A stretch of 18,804 nucleotides of DNA from Alphaproteobacteria bacterium UBA1303. Lineage in GTDB: Bacteria; Pseudomonadota; Alphaproteobacteria; Micropepsales; Micropepsaceae. The DNA is taken from assembly GCA_002307315.1 (NCBI GenBank), contig DBTZ01000045.1:23277-42080 (forward strand), written 5' to 3'. The notes beneath the pieces were generated by a model. The model was given only the letters and a program-made list of their open reading frames with translations. It did not search any database and had not been told where the DNA came from. Position numbers and translations under genes: made by a program. The first letter of the stretch is position 1. Each line of letters starts with the position of its first letter. Of the stretch, positions 1 to 8,559 are shown piece after piece.

Positions 1-1638
1 GGCATCACCATCGACGTCGCCTATCGTTTCTTCGCCACCGATAAACGCAAATTTATCGTCGCCGACACGCCGGGCCACGAGCAGTACACCCGCAATATGG
101 CGACCGGCGCCTCCAATTCCGAAGCGGCGGTGATTCTGATCGACGCCCGCAAGGGCGTTTTGACCCAGACCCGCCGCCACGCTTTCATTGCTTCGCTGTT
201 GGGTATCCGCCACGTCGCGCTGGCGGTGAACAAATGCGATCTGGTCGATTTTTCGCAGGACGCGTTCGCGACGATCGCCGCCGATTTCGCCGCCTTCGCC
301 GAACAACTGCATTTTGCCTCGGTGACCGATATTCCGGTTTCCGCCCGCTTTGGCGACAATGTCATCGCCGTAAGCGAGCGCATGCCGTGGTACCGCGGCC
401 CGAGCCTGCTCGACTGGCTGGAAACCGTCGATGTTGATGCGGCGTCGGCGGCAAAACCGTTCCGTCTGCCGGTGCAGTACGTCAACCGGCCCAATCTCGA
501 TTTCCGCGGTTTTTGCGGCACCATCGTCGGCGGGCGGGTCAAGCCCGGCGATACCGTCGTGGCGGCGGGATCGGGCCGCGCGGCGAAGGTGGCGCGCATC
601 GTCGCCGCCGACGGCGATCTGCCGGAGGCATCCGCCGGCGACGCGGTGACGCTGACGCTGGATACCGAGATCGACATTTCGCGCGGCGACGTGCTGGCCG
701 CCGCCGATGCCCGCCCGGAGGTTTCCGATCAGTTCGCCGCCCGCCTGCTGTGGATGAGCGAGGACAATCTGCTGCCCGGTCGGCAGTATCTGATGAAGAT
801 CGGCACCACGACCGTGCCGGCGCAGGTGACGGCGCTCAAATATCGCATCGACGTCAATACGCTGGAGAAAATGGCGGCCAAGACCCTGGCGCTCAACGAG
901 ATCGGTCTGGTCAATCTTTCGCTGTCGCATCCCGTCGCCCTCGATCCCTATGCCGAGAACCGCGACATGGGCGGGTTCATCCTGATCGACCGCTACACCA
1001 ACGCCACCGCCGGGGCGGGGTTCGTCGATTTTTCGCTGCGCCGCGCCGGCAACGTGCATTGGCAGGCGCTCGACGTCGACAAGGCGGCGCGCGCCGCGTT
1101 GAAACACCAAAAGCCGGCGGTGTTGTGGTTTACCGGGCTTTCGGGGTCCGGCAAGTCCACCATCGCCAACCTCGTCGAACGCACGCTGGCGGCGGAAGGG
1201 CGGCATACCTACATTCTCGACGGCGACAATGTCCGCCACGGCATTAACCGCGATCTCGGTTTCACCGATGCCGACCGGGTCGAAAACATTCGCCGGGTCG
1301 GCGAGATCGCCAAGCTGATGATCGACGCCGGGTTGATCGTGCTGGTGTCGTTCATTTCGCCGTTCCGCTCCGAACGGCGGTTGGCGCGCGAGCTTGTGGG
1401 CGCGGCGGAGTTCGTCGAGATTTTCGTCGATACCCCACTGGAGGTCTGCAAGCAGCGCGATCCCAAGGGCCTCTATAAGAAAGCGCTGGCCGGCGGGATC
1501 AAGAACTTCACCGGCATCGACAGCCCCTACGAGACGCCCGAACATCCCGAAATCGTACTTCGCGCCGGCGAGGGCGATGCTTCGGATCATGCCCGGGCCG
1601 TCGTCGATTATCTGAAGGCGCGCGGGTTTATCGCTTAA
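1..1638 (+). CDS. cysNC: Bifunctional sulfate adenylyltransferase subunit 1 / adenylylsulfate kinase (CysN-CysC fusion), 5' partial
   Basis: The reading frame is open from base 1, so the gene starts upstream; 545 residues are visible. The N-terminal part is a CysN GTPase: switch II DTPGHE at visible residues 22-27 and the guanine-specificity motif NKCD at 77-80, followed by EF-Tu-like beta-barrel domains. The C-terminal part, from about residue 350, is APS kinase (CysC): P-loop GLSGSGKS at 379-386, then the DGDNVRHG and FISPFRSER motifs. With CysD, CysN makes adenylyl sulfate from ATP and sulfate, driven by GTP hydrolysis; CysC phosphorylates it to PAPS in the cytoplasm. Fused forms are common in alphaproteobacteria (NodQ is a homologue). 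CysD would be expected just upstream, outside the window. Only the GTPase P-loop is missing, because of the window edge. Confidence 0.96.
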   Translation, partial: GITIDVAYRFFATDKRKFIVADTPGHEQYTRNMATGASNSEAAVILIDARKGVLTQTRRHAFIASLLGIRHVALAVNKCDLVDFSQDAFATIAADFAAFAEQLHFASVTDIPVSARFGDNVIAVSERMPWYRGPSLLDWLETVDVDAASAAKPFRLPVQYVNRPNLDFRGFCGTIVGGRVKPGDTVVAAGSGRAAKVARIVAADGDLPEASAGDAVTLTLDTEIDISRGDVLAAADARPEVSDQFAARLLWMSEDNLLPGRQYLMKIGTTTVPAQVTALKYRIDVNTLEKMAAKTLALNEIGLVNLSLSHPVALDPYAENRDMGGFILIDRYTNATAGAGFVDFSLRRAGNVHWQALDVDKAARAALKHQKPAVLWFTGLSGSGKSTIANLVERTLAAEGRHTYILDGDNVRHGINRDLGFTDADRVENIRRVGEIAKLMIDAGLIVLVSFISPFRSERRLARELVGAAEFVEIFVDTPLEVCKQRDPKGLYKKALAGGIKNFTGIDSPYETPEHPEIVLRAGEGDASDHARAVVDYLKARGFIA

Positions 1639-1657
1639 GGCTACCGCGCCGGTTTTT
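1617..1657 (+). terminator. Probable Rho-independent terminator of cysNC
   Basis: A GC-rich left arm (GGCGCGCGG, 1617-1625) overlaps the last codons of cysNC and can pair, with a bulge, with CCGCGCC at 1644-1650. A run of five T (1653-1657) follows two bases later. The loop is long, so strength is uncertain. Confidence 0.45.
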
Positions 1658-1697
1658 CTTGAAGACATAACGGCGGTTGCGCAGGTACAATCGGCCG

Positions 1698-1716
1698 ATA
1701 TCGCGTGCGGCGATAT
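1698..1716. promoter_or_regulatory. Short perfect inverted repeat upstream of dcp
   Basis: ATATCGC (1698-1704) and GCGATAT (1710-1716) form a perfect 7-bp inverted repeat with a 5-base centre, ending 26 bases before the dcp start. It could be an operator or part of the 5' leader. No convincing -35/-10 pair was recognised next to it, so the role is a guess. Confidence 0.25.
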
Positions 1717-1742
1717 TGACGCATTTTATATGGGGATTATTT

Positions 1743-3881
1743 ATGCCGTTCCGTTCGCTCTTGTCCGTTTCGGTTGCCGTTCTGGCCCTGGCCGCCTGTG
1801 CTTCGCCGCCTCCTCCTCCGTTGCCGCCCGCGCCGCCGCGCCTCAATCCGTTTTTCGAGGAAAGCGCGCTGCCCTATTTTACGCCCGACTTTTCCAAGAT
1901 CCGGGACGAGGATTTTCAGCCGGCGTTGGAAGAGGGGATGAAGCGGCAGAATGCCGAGATCGATGCGATCGCGGGCAACCCGGCAGCCCCGACTTTCGAG
2001 AACACCTTCGTTGCGCTGGAGAAATCGGGCCGGATGTTCGAACGGACCAAACTGGCGTTCGATGCGCTGTCCTCGGCCAACACCAACGATTTCTTGCAGA
2101 AGGTCCAAGAGGATCTGGCGCCGAAATTTGCCGCCCATTCGGACGCGATCTTCCTCAATGCGAAACTGTTCGCCCGCATCTCTGCGATCTACGATATGCG
2201 CGGGAGCTTGAACCTCGATCCCGAGGCAAAAAGACTGGTCGAGGTTTATTATCGGGAATTCGTGCTTGCCGGCGCCAAGGTGGCGGAAAGCGGCAAGCCG
2301 CGGCTTAAGGAAATCAACGCCCGGCTGTCGACGCTGGAAACCGCGTTTGCCAACAAGCTGGTCGCCGCCGCCAAAGACGGTGTGCTGATCGTCGACGATG
2401 CGGCAAAACTTAAAGGCCTAAGCGATGCCGAAATCGCCGCCGCGGCGCAGGATGCCAAAGCCCGCGGCATCGAAGGCAAGTGGGTGCTTTCCTTGCAGAA
2501 CACCACCCAGCAACCCCAATTGCAGGAACTCGAAGACCGCGCGGTCCGCGCCGAACTGTTCGAGCATTCGCTGAAACGCGCCGAACGGGGCGACGCCAAC
2601 GATACCCGCGCCATTATTGCGGAAATCGCCCAGCTTCGTGCCGAAAAGGCCAAGCTGCTGGGTTTCGAAACGTTCGCCGCGCTGGCGTTGACCGACCAGA
2701 TGGCCAAGACCCCGCAAGCCGTCGAGGCGTTTCTCGCCAAGCTGGGGCCGGCCGCGGCGAAAAAGGCGAAAGCCGAAGCTGCCGAGATTCAAAAAGCGAT
2801 CGCCAAGACCGGCGGGACGTTCGAACTCGCGCCGTACGATTGGAACCGCTACGCCGAGATGGTGCGCAAGGCGAAGTACGATCTTAACGAAGATCAAGTG
2901 AAGCCGTATTTCGAACTGAATACCGTGCTGGAGAAGGGCGTGCTCTACGCCGCCGAAAAACTCTACGGCATCACCTTCAAGGAACGGCACGACTTTCCGA
3001 CCTATGCGCCGGACATGCGGGTGTTCGAAGTGTTCGATGCCGACGGATCGGCCATCGGTTTGATCTACTTCGACTACTTCAAGCGCGACAACAAGTTCGG
3101 TGGCGCCTGGATGAGCAACTTCGTCAACCAATCGAAGCTCAACGGCACCAAGCCGGTGGTGTTCAACGTCGCCAATTTCGCCAAGCCGGCGGCGGGGCAG
3201 CCGGCGCTGATTTCGTTCGACGACGTGACTACCATGTTCCACGAGTTCGGCCACGCGCTGCACGGGCTGTTCGCGGCGCAAACCTATCCGATGCTGTCGG
3301 GCACCGCGGTGTCGCGCGATTTCGTCGAGTTTCCCTCGCAGTTCAACGAACATTGGGCGCTCGACCCGAATGTGTTCGCCAATTATGCGCTGCACTATCG
3401 AACCCACGAACCGATGCCGCAGGCCTTGGTGGCCAAGATTAAGAAGGCGGCCAAGTTCAATCAGGGTTACGCCCTTACCGAGCTTTTGGCGGCATCGCAG
3501 CTTGACATGGCGTGGCACTCTTTGCCGGCCGCCGCGCCGCGTCAGGACGTCGATGCCTTCGAGATTAAGGCGCTGAACGACGCGAAGCTGGCGCTCGATG
3601 CGGTGCCGCCGCGCTATCGCTCCAGCTATTTCCTGCACATCTGGGCCAACGGTTACGCTTCCGGCTACTACGCCTATCAATGGGCCGAAATGCTGGACCA
3701 CGACGCCTTCGCTTGGTTCAAGGCGCATGGCGGGCTGACCCGCGAGAACGGCCGGCATTTGCGCGACACGGTTCTGTCGCGCGGCAATTCCGAGGATCTG
3801 GCGGCGATGTACCGGGCTTTCGCCGGCCGCGATCCCTCGATCGAGCCGTTCCTGATCGAGCGCGGATTGGTTGGGAAATAA
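1743..3881 (+). CDS. dcp: M3 family zinc peptidyl-dipeptidase (Dcp-like), predicted lipoprotein
   Basis: 712 residues, typical for Dcp and related oligopeptidases of family M3, which cut short peptides with a zinc ion. The catalytic motif HEFGH is at residues 500-504, and the third zinc ligand is expected at E529 in DFVEFPSQF, the usual spacing. The start at 1743 is preferred because GGGGA lies at 1732-1736 with six bases of spacing, and the protein then begins with a clean lipoprotein signal: hydrophobic stretch, lipobox LAAC, Cys19, then a proline-rich linker. The open frame runs back to a TTG at 1677, but that would bury the signal peptide. A lipid-anchored Dcp would sit in the periplasm on a membrane; residues after Cys19 (Ala, Ser) do not suggest inner-membrane retention. 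It likely forms a single-gene unit between cysNC and a convergent gene. Family assignment is firm; exact specificity (Dcp versus oligopeptidase A) is inferred from overall resemblance. Confidence 0.93.
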   Translation: MPFRSLLSVSVAVLALAACASPPPPPLPPAPPRLNPFFEESALPYFTPDFSKIRDEDFQPALEEGMKRQNAEIDAIAGNPAAPTFENTFVALEKSGRMFERTKLAFDALSSANTNDFLQKVQEDLAPKFAAHSDAIFLNAKLFARISAIYDMRGSLNLDPEAKRLVEVYYREFVLAGAKVAESGKPRLKEINARLSTLETAFANKLVAAAKDGVLIVDDAAKLKGLSDAEIAAAAQDAKARGIEGKWVLSLQNTTQQPQLQELEDRAVRAELFEHSLKRAERGDANDTRAIIAEIAQLRAEKAKLLGFETFAALALTDQMAKTPQAVEAFLAKLGPAAAKKAKAEAAEIQKAIAKTGGTFELAPYDWNRYAEMVRKAKYDLNEDQVKPYFELNTVLEKGVLYAAEKLYGITFKERHDFPTYAPDMRVFEVFDADGSAIGLIYFDYFKRDNKFGGAWMSNFVNQSKLNGTKPVVFNVANFAKPAAGQPALISFDDVTTMFHEFGHALHGLFAAQTYPMLSGTAVSRDFVEFPSQFNEHWALDPNVFANYALHYRTHEPMPQALVAKIKKAAKFNQGYALTELLAASQLDMAWHSLPAAAPRQDVDAFEIKALNDAKLALDAVPPRYRSSYFLHIWANGYASGYYAYQWAEMLDHDAFAWFKAHGGLTRENGRHLRDTVLSRGNSEDLAAMYRAFAGRDPSIEPFLIERGLVGK

Positions 3882-3883
3882 GT

Positions 3884-3987
3884 CTAGAGCAACGAGCGCA
3901 AAAGTGGAATCGGTTTTGCGCGTAAAGTTGCGACAAAACAAAGGGCTAGAGCGACGGACTGATCGCGTTTGAACGTCCGTCGCTCTA
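3884..3987. repeat. Dispersed intergenic palindrome, copy A (two hairpins)
   Basis: Directly after the dcp stop. The first hairpin has outer arms GCAAC (3889-3893) / GTTGC (3927-3931) and inner arms GCGCAAAA (3896-3903) / TTTTGCGC (3914-3921) around the core GTGGAATCGG. The second is a perfect 13-bp stem, TAGAGCGACGGAC (3947-3959) / GTCCGTCGCTCTA (3975-3987). The core and the TAGAGCG/CGCTCTA ends recur at 8560-8607, 15056-15099 and 17537-17549. It resembles extragenic palindromes of rhizobial genomes from memory; no database was searched. Confidence 0.8.
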
Positions 3988-3994
3988 TAGGATA

Positions 3995-4025
3995 AAACCG
4001 GGAGAGCCTTGGCTCCCCCGGGTTT
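3995..4025 (-). terminator. Terminator hairpin between convergent genes
   Basis: The arms 3995-4008 and 4011-4025 pair through GAGCC/GGCTC, GGG/CCC and an AAACC/GGGTTT base, with a two-base TT loop. Read on the minus strand, the hairpin is followed by GGTTTTAT, a usable U-tract for the gene ending at 4047; on the plus strand the tract is only TTT. It may serve dcp as well. Confidence 0.55.
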
Positions 4026-4046
4026 ACGGCAAAGAATGCCTGTGTC

Positions 4047-4751
4047 TCAGAAATCCAGAATATTGGTGGTCGAGCTGCGTTTTTCGTTGGCCTTCTTGGC
4101 AGGCTCGTTGATCGCATCGACGTTGAAACCGCTTTGGGTGATCACCACGCGATAGACCGCGCCGTCGGCCAGCGGCATGAAGGCGGCGGAACCGAACTGG
4201 CGATGAGCGGCCATCGTATGCTCGATCATCCATGCGACGACGCCGTCCGGCAGATATTGATCTACGTCCGGCTTGGGGGCGCGCAAATCGCAGGCGGTAA
4301 TGGGCTTCCCGTTGCCGACGGCCGGGTCGATGTAGCGGTTGGTCATCTGCTCGACGGTGTAGGTGGCGTTGAGGCCCATCACATTGGCCCACGGCTTCCA
4401 CTTCTGCACCCGTCCGCCCAGTTCCCACTCGTCGCCCTGGATGGTGCAAACGGTATGCAGCTTGGTGGTGTCGAGCCGGTCGACGGCGACCCGGTACAAT
4501 CTCTGCGCCGGATCGGTCAGCTTGACGGTAACCAGCGCCACCGGGGATTCGAAGCTCAGCCGGGCGTAGGTCTGCAGGTTGAGCGCAAACAGCCCGACCG
4601 CCAAGCCGGCAACGGCGGCGATTCCGCCAAGCCCCATGCCGGCGCCCGCCCTTATCCATTTCAGCCGGACCAGATTGCCCAGCCCGACCAGAAAGAACAA
4701 CGCGCCTACGGCCGCTACGCCCAGCGGCAGATAAATCCAGATCGTATCCAT
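4047..4751 (-). CDS. Membrane protein of unknown function, two N-terminal helices plus extracytoplasmic domain
   Basis: 234 residues, not recognised as a named family. Two hydrophobic segments at about residues 5-27 and 38-58 are separated by a short basic loop (RLKWIR). By the positive-inside rule this places the loop in the cytoplasm and the 170-residue C-terminal part in the periplasm. That part has two cysteines (in HTVCTIQ and TACDLR) that might pair. The start is supported by a strong purine run, AAAGGGGGGA, ending 4 bases before the ATG. It lies 78 bases downstream of ugd on the same strand and ends near a terminator hairpin, so co-transcription with ugd is plausible. A role in envelope or polysaccharide biology is suggested only by that neighbour. 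Confidence 0.8.
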   Translation of the reverse strand: MDTIWIYLPLGVAAVGALFFLVGLGNLVRLKWIRAGAGMGLGGIAAVAGLAVGLFALNLQTYARLSFESPVALVTVKLTDPAQRLYRVAVDRLDTTKLHTVCTIQGDEWELGGRVQKWKPWANVMGLNATYTVEQMTNRYIDPAVGNGKPITACDLRAPKPDVDQYLPDGVVAWMIEHTMAAHRQFGSAAFMPLADGAVYRVVITQSGFNVDAINEPAKKANEKRSSTTNILDF

Positions 4752-4766
4752 GACATCCCCCCTTTA

Positions 4767-4804
4767 CCGTCCGCCACACTCTAGATGAAAACGCGGGCGG
4801 ACGG
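4767..4804 (-). other. Hairpin in the ugd / membrane-protein gap
   Basis: CCGTCCGCC (4767-4775) and GGCGGACGG (4796-4804) form a perfect 9-bp inverted repeat around a 20-base loop holding TCTAGA. It lies between ugd and the downstream gene on the minus strand and has no T-run, so attenuation or RNA processing is as likely as termination. Confidence 0.45.
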
Positions 4805-4829
4805 AACCAGGGGAAGGGGAATTAGCCGG

Positions 4830-6131
4830 TCAGCTTGGGCGGCCGACCGAGGTATATTCAAAACCGGCCTCTTTCATCATCGCCGGGCGATAGATGTTGC
4901 GCAAATCGACCATGATGGGATTTTTGAGCAGTTTCTTGACCTTTTCGAGGTCCAGCGCCCGGAACTGGTTCCATTCGGTCAGGATCACCACCCCGTCGGC
5001 CCCCTCCATCGCGTCATAGGCGTCCTTACACAAATCCAGCTTCAGCCGGGTTTTGGCCTCTTTCGCCCCTTCGGGATCGAAGGCCTTGATGACTGCGCCC
5101 TTCGCCTGCAGATAGGGCACGATGTCGAGCGCCGGCGCATCGCGCATGTCGTCGGTGTTGGGCTTGAAGGTCAAACCCAGCACCGCCACCGTCTTGCCCT
5201 TCAAGCCGCCGAAGGCGTTTTCGATCTTCACCCCCATCGCCTTTTTGCGGGCATCGTTCACCGCCACCACCGCCTCGATAATCTTGGTCGGAGCGCCGTA
5301 TTCCTGCGCCGTTTTTAGCAGCGCCAGCGTGTCCTTGGGGAAGCACGAGCCGCCGTAGCCGGGGCCGGCATGCAGGAACTTCGGATTGATCCGGCCGTCC
5401 AGCCCCATGCCGCGCGCCACGTCCTGCACGTTGCCGCCGACCTTCTCGCACAAATCCGCCATCTCGTTGATGAAGGTGATCTTGGTCGCCAAAAATGCGT
5501 TCGAGGCGTATTTGATGATCTCCGCCGATTCCAGCGTGGTGAACACGATCGGGGTTTCGTTCAAATAGAGCGGCCGATAGACCTCTTTCATCACGTCGCG
5601 CGCCTTGTCGGTGTCGGCGCCGACCACCACCCGGTCGGGGCGGCGGAAGTCCTCGATCGCCGAGCCTTCGCGCAGGAATTCCGGGTTCGAGGCGACGTCG
5701 AAATCCGCCGCCGGGTTGGCCTTCTTGACGATTTCGGCGACTTTCCGGTTGGTGCCCACCGGCACCGTCGATTTGGTCACCACCACGGTGTAGTTCGTCA
5801 GGCTATGGGCGATCTCCTCGGCCGCCGCGAACACGTAAGAAAGATCGGCATGCCCGTCGCCCCGCCGCGTCGGCGTGCCCACCGCGATGAACACCGCATC
5901 CGCACCGGGAACCGAGGCTTTCAGATCGGTGGTGAAGCTCAGCCGGCCCTCGGCCACGTTGGTCTTGACCACATCGTCCAGGCCGGGTTCGAAGATCGGA
6001 ATCACGCCTTTGAGCAACCCGTCGATCTTGCCTTTGTCGTTGTCGACGCAAACGACGTCATGGCCGAATTCCGACAAACAGGCGCCTGACACCAAACCGA
6101 CATATCCGGATCCGATCACTACGATGCGCAT
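4830..6131 (-). CDS. ugd: UDP-glucose 6-dehydrogenase
   Basis: 433 residues, normal family length. It oxidises UDP-glucose to UDP-glucuronate with two NAD+, feeding capsule, exopolysaccharide or lipopolysaccharide synthesis in the cytoplasm. Seen in sequence: N-terminal Rossmann motif GSGYVG at residues 7-12, the AVGTP motif at 83-87, the central FLREGSAIEDF block at 152-162, Lys207 in EIIKYASNAF, and the catalytic cysteine C263 in GYGGSCFPKD. The C-terminal UDP-binding domain contains GLTFKPNTDDMRDAP. The start is the ATG at 6131, preceded by GAGAGGA with a short spacer. It is transcribed divergently from the ABC transporter genes and may be co-transcribed with the membrane protein at 4047-4751. 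No glycosyltransferase or capsule genes are present in the window, so the polymer it serves is unknown. Confidence 0.96.
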   Translation of the reverse strand: MRIVVIGSGYVGLVSGACLSEFGHDVVCVDNDKGKIDGLLKGVIPIFEPGLDDVVKTNVAEGRLSFTTDLKASVPGADAVFIAVGTPTRRGDGHADLSYVFAAAEEIAHSLTNYTVVVTKSTVPVGTNRKVAEIVKKANPAADFDVASNPEFLREGSAIEDFRRPDRVVVGADTDKARDVMKEVYRPLYLNETPIVFTTLESAEIIKYASNAFLATKITFINEMADLCEKVGGNVQDVARGMGLDGRINPKFLHAGPGYGGSCFPKDTLALLKTAQEYGAPTKIIEAVVAVNDARKKAMGVKIENAFGGLKGKTVAVLGLTFKPNTDDMRDAPALDIVPYLQAKGAVIKAFDPEGAKEAKTRLKLDLCKDAYDAMEGADGVVILTEWNQFRALDLEKVKKLLKNPIMVDLRNIYRPAMMKEAGFEYTSVGRPS

Positions 6132-6291
6132 GGGGTTCCTCTCTCGATACGCGTTGCCGTCTTCCGTATGGGACGGTGGACTGTATCCACGGTCGAAACG
6201 TTCTTATTTCCATTAGTCATAAAAAAATAGTCACGAATATTATCAATCTTTGACAAGACATGTATATGATGAAACTTGGTGGAGTGGTGTC
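6132..6291. promoter_or_regulatory. Divergent intergenic region between ugd and the ABC transporter
   Basis: About 160 bases, notably AT-rich from about 6205 to 6275. TTGACA occurs at 6250-6255, and -10-like TATGAT at 6265-6270 is too close to pair with it. TAGTCA occurs twice (about 6215 and 6228), 13 bases apart, around an A-run. Both divergent genes probably take their promoters from here, but no hexamer pair with normal spacing could be fixed. Confidence 0.35.
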
Positions 6292-7209
6292 ATGATCGAC
6301 GTTTGCGATCTGGTGTACGAATATCCGGCGCGGCGCGCGCTCAAGGGTGTGTCGCTGTCCGTCGCCCCCCGGACCATTACCGCGTTGGTAGGGCCGAATG
6401 GGGCGGGAAAGACCACCCTGCTGCGCTGCATCGCGGCGCTGTTCGTGCCCTATTCCGGCCGTGTAACCATCGACGGATTGGATACCAGAGCCTCGCCGCG
6501 GCAAATCCACGGTCTGCTGGGGTATTTGCCGGATTTCTACGGATTGTACGACGGTCTCAGCGTTAGACGCATTCTAACCTATGCGGCGCTGTCGCACGGT
6601 ATCGACCGGGATGCCGCGCCGGCGGCGGCCGATAAGGCGGCGGACCGGGTCGGGCTGACCGACCGGTTGGAGGTCACGGCGGGGGAATTGTCGCGTGGCT
6701 TGCGCCAGCGTCTCGCCATCGGCCAGACCATCGTGCATGAGCCGAAGGTGCTGCTCTTGGACGAGCCGGCGGCCGGTCTCGATCCTCAGGCGCGGCGCGA
6801 TCTGTCGGCGTTGCTCAAATCGCTGAAGGATGCCGGGATGACGCTGGTGGTGTCGTCGCACATCCTGTCCGAGCTGGAAGACTATTGCTCGGAGATGGTC
6901 ATCGTCGAGAACGGTGTGGTGGCAGGCGGCCAAAGCGTCAAGGTGCGCGACGTCGAACGGCCGCGCTACATGCTGGAAATCGCCGAGGCGCGGGGCGATT
7001 TGTGCGAGTTTCTCGACGCGCGCGCCGGTATCGACGTGATCGAGGCCGACGAATATCATGCCTTGATCGTCCATACCCGCAATCCGGCGGCGCGGGCGCG
7101 GCTGATCCGCGATCTGGTGGCGGCCGGCTTCGAGGTGTCGAGCTTCGGCGAATCCTCCAAGGCGATGGAAGACGCCTATTTCAGGAACATCGGCGGAGGC
7201 GCGGCATGA
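6292..7209 (+). CDS. ABC-2 type transporter ATP-binding protein
   Basis: 305 residues. Walker A GPNGAGKT at 34-41, ABC signature LSRGLRQR at 133-140 (the usual LSGG is LSRG here), Walker B VLLLDE at 153-158, D-loop GLDP and switch histidine H190. The Q-loop region reads GYLPDFYGLYD, a form seen in ABC-2 (drug, Na+ or polysaccharide export type) ATPases. The start at 6292 is chosen because GGAG at 6281-6284 gives a seven-base spacer and the protein then begins at the normal family N-terminus; the frame extends to a TTG at 6250 without support. It drives the permease encoded next, whose start overlaps this stop codon by four bases (ATGA), so the two are translationally coupled. The substrate is unknown. 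Confidence 0.93.
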   Translation: MIDVCDLVYEYPARRALKGVSLSVAPRTITALVGPNGAGKTTLLRCIAALFVPYSGRVTIDGLDTRASPRQIHGLLGYLPDFYGLYDGLSVRRILTYAALSHGIDRDAAPAAADKAADRVGLTDRLEVTAGELSRGLRQRLAIGQTIVHEPKVLLLDEPAAGLDPQARRDLSALLKSLKDAGMTLVVSSHILSELEDYCSEMVIVENGVVAGGQSVKVRDVERPRYMLEIAEARGDLCEFLDARAGIDVIEADEYHALIVHTRNPAARARLIRDLVAAGFEVSSFGESSKAMEDAYFRNIGGGAA

Positions 7210-8555
7210 ACCCGGAACTCCGGCGCAATCTTTGGCTCGAACTGCCGCTCCGCCGCATGGCGTTCATGACGGGCGCGCTGGTGCTGATTTTCTTCGCCGC
7301 GTCGCTGTCGCCCGCCGTCTGGGGCGGACCCGGCGATGCCGCCGTGCTGTTCTATTATCTGATCGTGGTGATGTGGGGCAGCCGCAACGCCGCGCTTTCG
7401 GTGGTGGGCGAGATCCGGATGCGCACCTGGGACGGCCAGCGGCTTTCATCGCTTAGCGCCGGCCAGATGGTGTGGGGCAAACTGTTCGGCTCCACCCTGT
7501 ACAATTGGTTCGGCGGTGCGATCTGTCTGATCGTGATCCTGGCCGACACCTTCAACCGCCAGGGAGCGGGCGATGCGGCGATCGCGTTGGCCTATTATCC
7601 GATCATCGGGGTGATCGCGCAAAGCGCCGCGCTGCTCGCCAGTCTGATCGCGGCCGGCCGCGACAAGTCTCACAGCCGGCTCGACGTTTTCCTCTATCAG
7701 ATGGCGGGTTTGTTCGCCGCGCTGGTGGCTTATTGGATTTGGACGGCGAGCGATCCGTCCTCCGCTTTCCTCAGGCATCGCCCGGATCTGCTGGGGATCG
7801 GTTGGTGGGGTATGCGGACGGAAGGGCATGTGTTTCTGCTCGCGTCGCTGGCGGCGTTCGCCGGCTGGCTTCTGGTCGGCTGCCACCGGATGATGCGAGT
7901 CGAGCTGATGATGCGCAACGGCCCGCTGATCTGGGTCGGCTTTCTGGCGTTCGTCGGCGGTTATATCGCCGGGTTCGATGGGGTCTATCTGGCGCGGGCG
8001 GGCGTCAGGTTCGGCAATGCGGAAATGCGCCTGCTGCAGGCCGGGGTTGCCTTCGCGGTACTCGGCTATTTGATGGTGTTTCTCGAGCCGAAAAACAGCG
8101 TGCTCTACCGCTGGATGGCCGGGCAGTTCGCCAAAGGAAAGATCGGTTCGGGCTTAAGCGCCCTGCAAAGCTGGACGATGGCCTATTTCGCCGTGCTGAT
8201 GTGCGCCATCGCATTGATCGTCTTTCGCGGCGCGGCGGGCGACGGTACGGGGCAGGCGCAAATCGCCGCCATGCTCGGCTTTTTCACCCGCGATCTGGCG
8301 CTGGTGATGCTGATCGGTATGTCGGCGCGGCTTCACGGCGATCTGTTCGGCGTGGTGATGCTGGCCGGGCTCTACCTGCTGCTGCCGATGATCCTGCAGG
8401 GGGTGCAGCTTTCCGGTGCGCTGGTGTTGTTCGAACCGCGCGAAATTGCTCCGGTCTGGCTGTCGCCCGCCATCGCCTGGAGCGAGGGCGTGCTGGCGCT
8501 GGTTTTCGCCGCCGCCTCGATCAAACGGGCGGACAATCGGCGAAACGAGGAATGA
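7206..8555 (+). CDS. ABC-2 type transporter permease, large, about 12 membrane segments
   Basis: 449 residues, very hydrophobic. By eye the membrane segments lie near 19-37, 44-57, 99-113, 125-149, 163-180, 207-225, 241-258, 277-293, 322-340, 353-372, 379-398 and 418-438. Between segments 2 and 3 is the ABC-2 coupling region: EIRMRTWDGQRLSSLSAGQ followed by the GKLFG motif, which corresponds to the EE.GT..LL..P.S...I...K pattern of this superfamily. Its ATG overlaps the ATPase stop, so they form one export complex in the inner membrane. The number of segments is double the six usual for ABC-2 permeases, which may mean an internally duplicated or fused permease. Substrate not recognisable. A palindromic repeat follows the stop codon within five bases. 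Confidence 0.88.
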   Translation: MNPELRRNLWLELPLRRMAFMTGALVLIFFAASLSPAVWGGPGDAAVLFYYLIVVMWGSRNAALSVVGEIRMRTWDGQRLSSLSAGQMVWGKLFGSTLYNWFGGAICLIVILADTFNRQGAGDAAIALAYYPIIGVIAQSAALLASLIAAGRDKSHSRLDVFLYQMAGLFAALVAYWIWTASDPSSAFLRHRPDLLGIGWWGMRTEGHVFLLASLAAFAGWLLVGCHRMMRVELMMRNGPLIWVGFLAFVGGYIAGFDGVYLARAGVRFGNAEMRLLQAGVAFAVLGYLMVFLEPKNSVLYRWMAGQFAKGKIGSGLSALQSWTMAYFAVLMCAIALIVFRGAAGDGTGQAQIAAMLGFFTRDLALVMLIGMSARLHGDLFGVVMLAGLYLLLPMILQGVQLSGALVLFEPREIAPVWLSPAIAWSEGVLALVFAAASIKRADNRRNEE

Positions 8556-8559
8556 TTTT

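Noticed and set aside
2418..3941. 507-codon open frame on the minus strand across dcp
   Set aside because: It is antisense to a clear M3 peptidase, has low-complexity Arg/Gly/Val-rich composition, and no recognisable motifs; high GC opens such frames by chance.
6250..6291. TTG start for the ABC ATPase at 6250
   Set aside because: That TTG is part of a TTGACA hexamer and lacks a ribosome site, while the ATG at 6292 has GGAG at good spacing.
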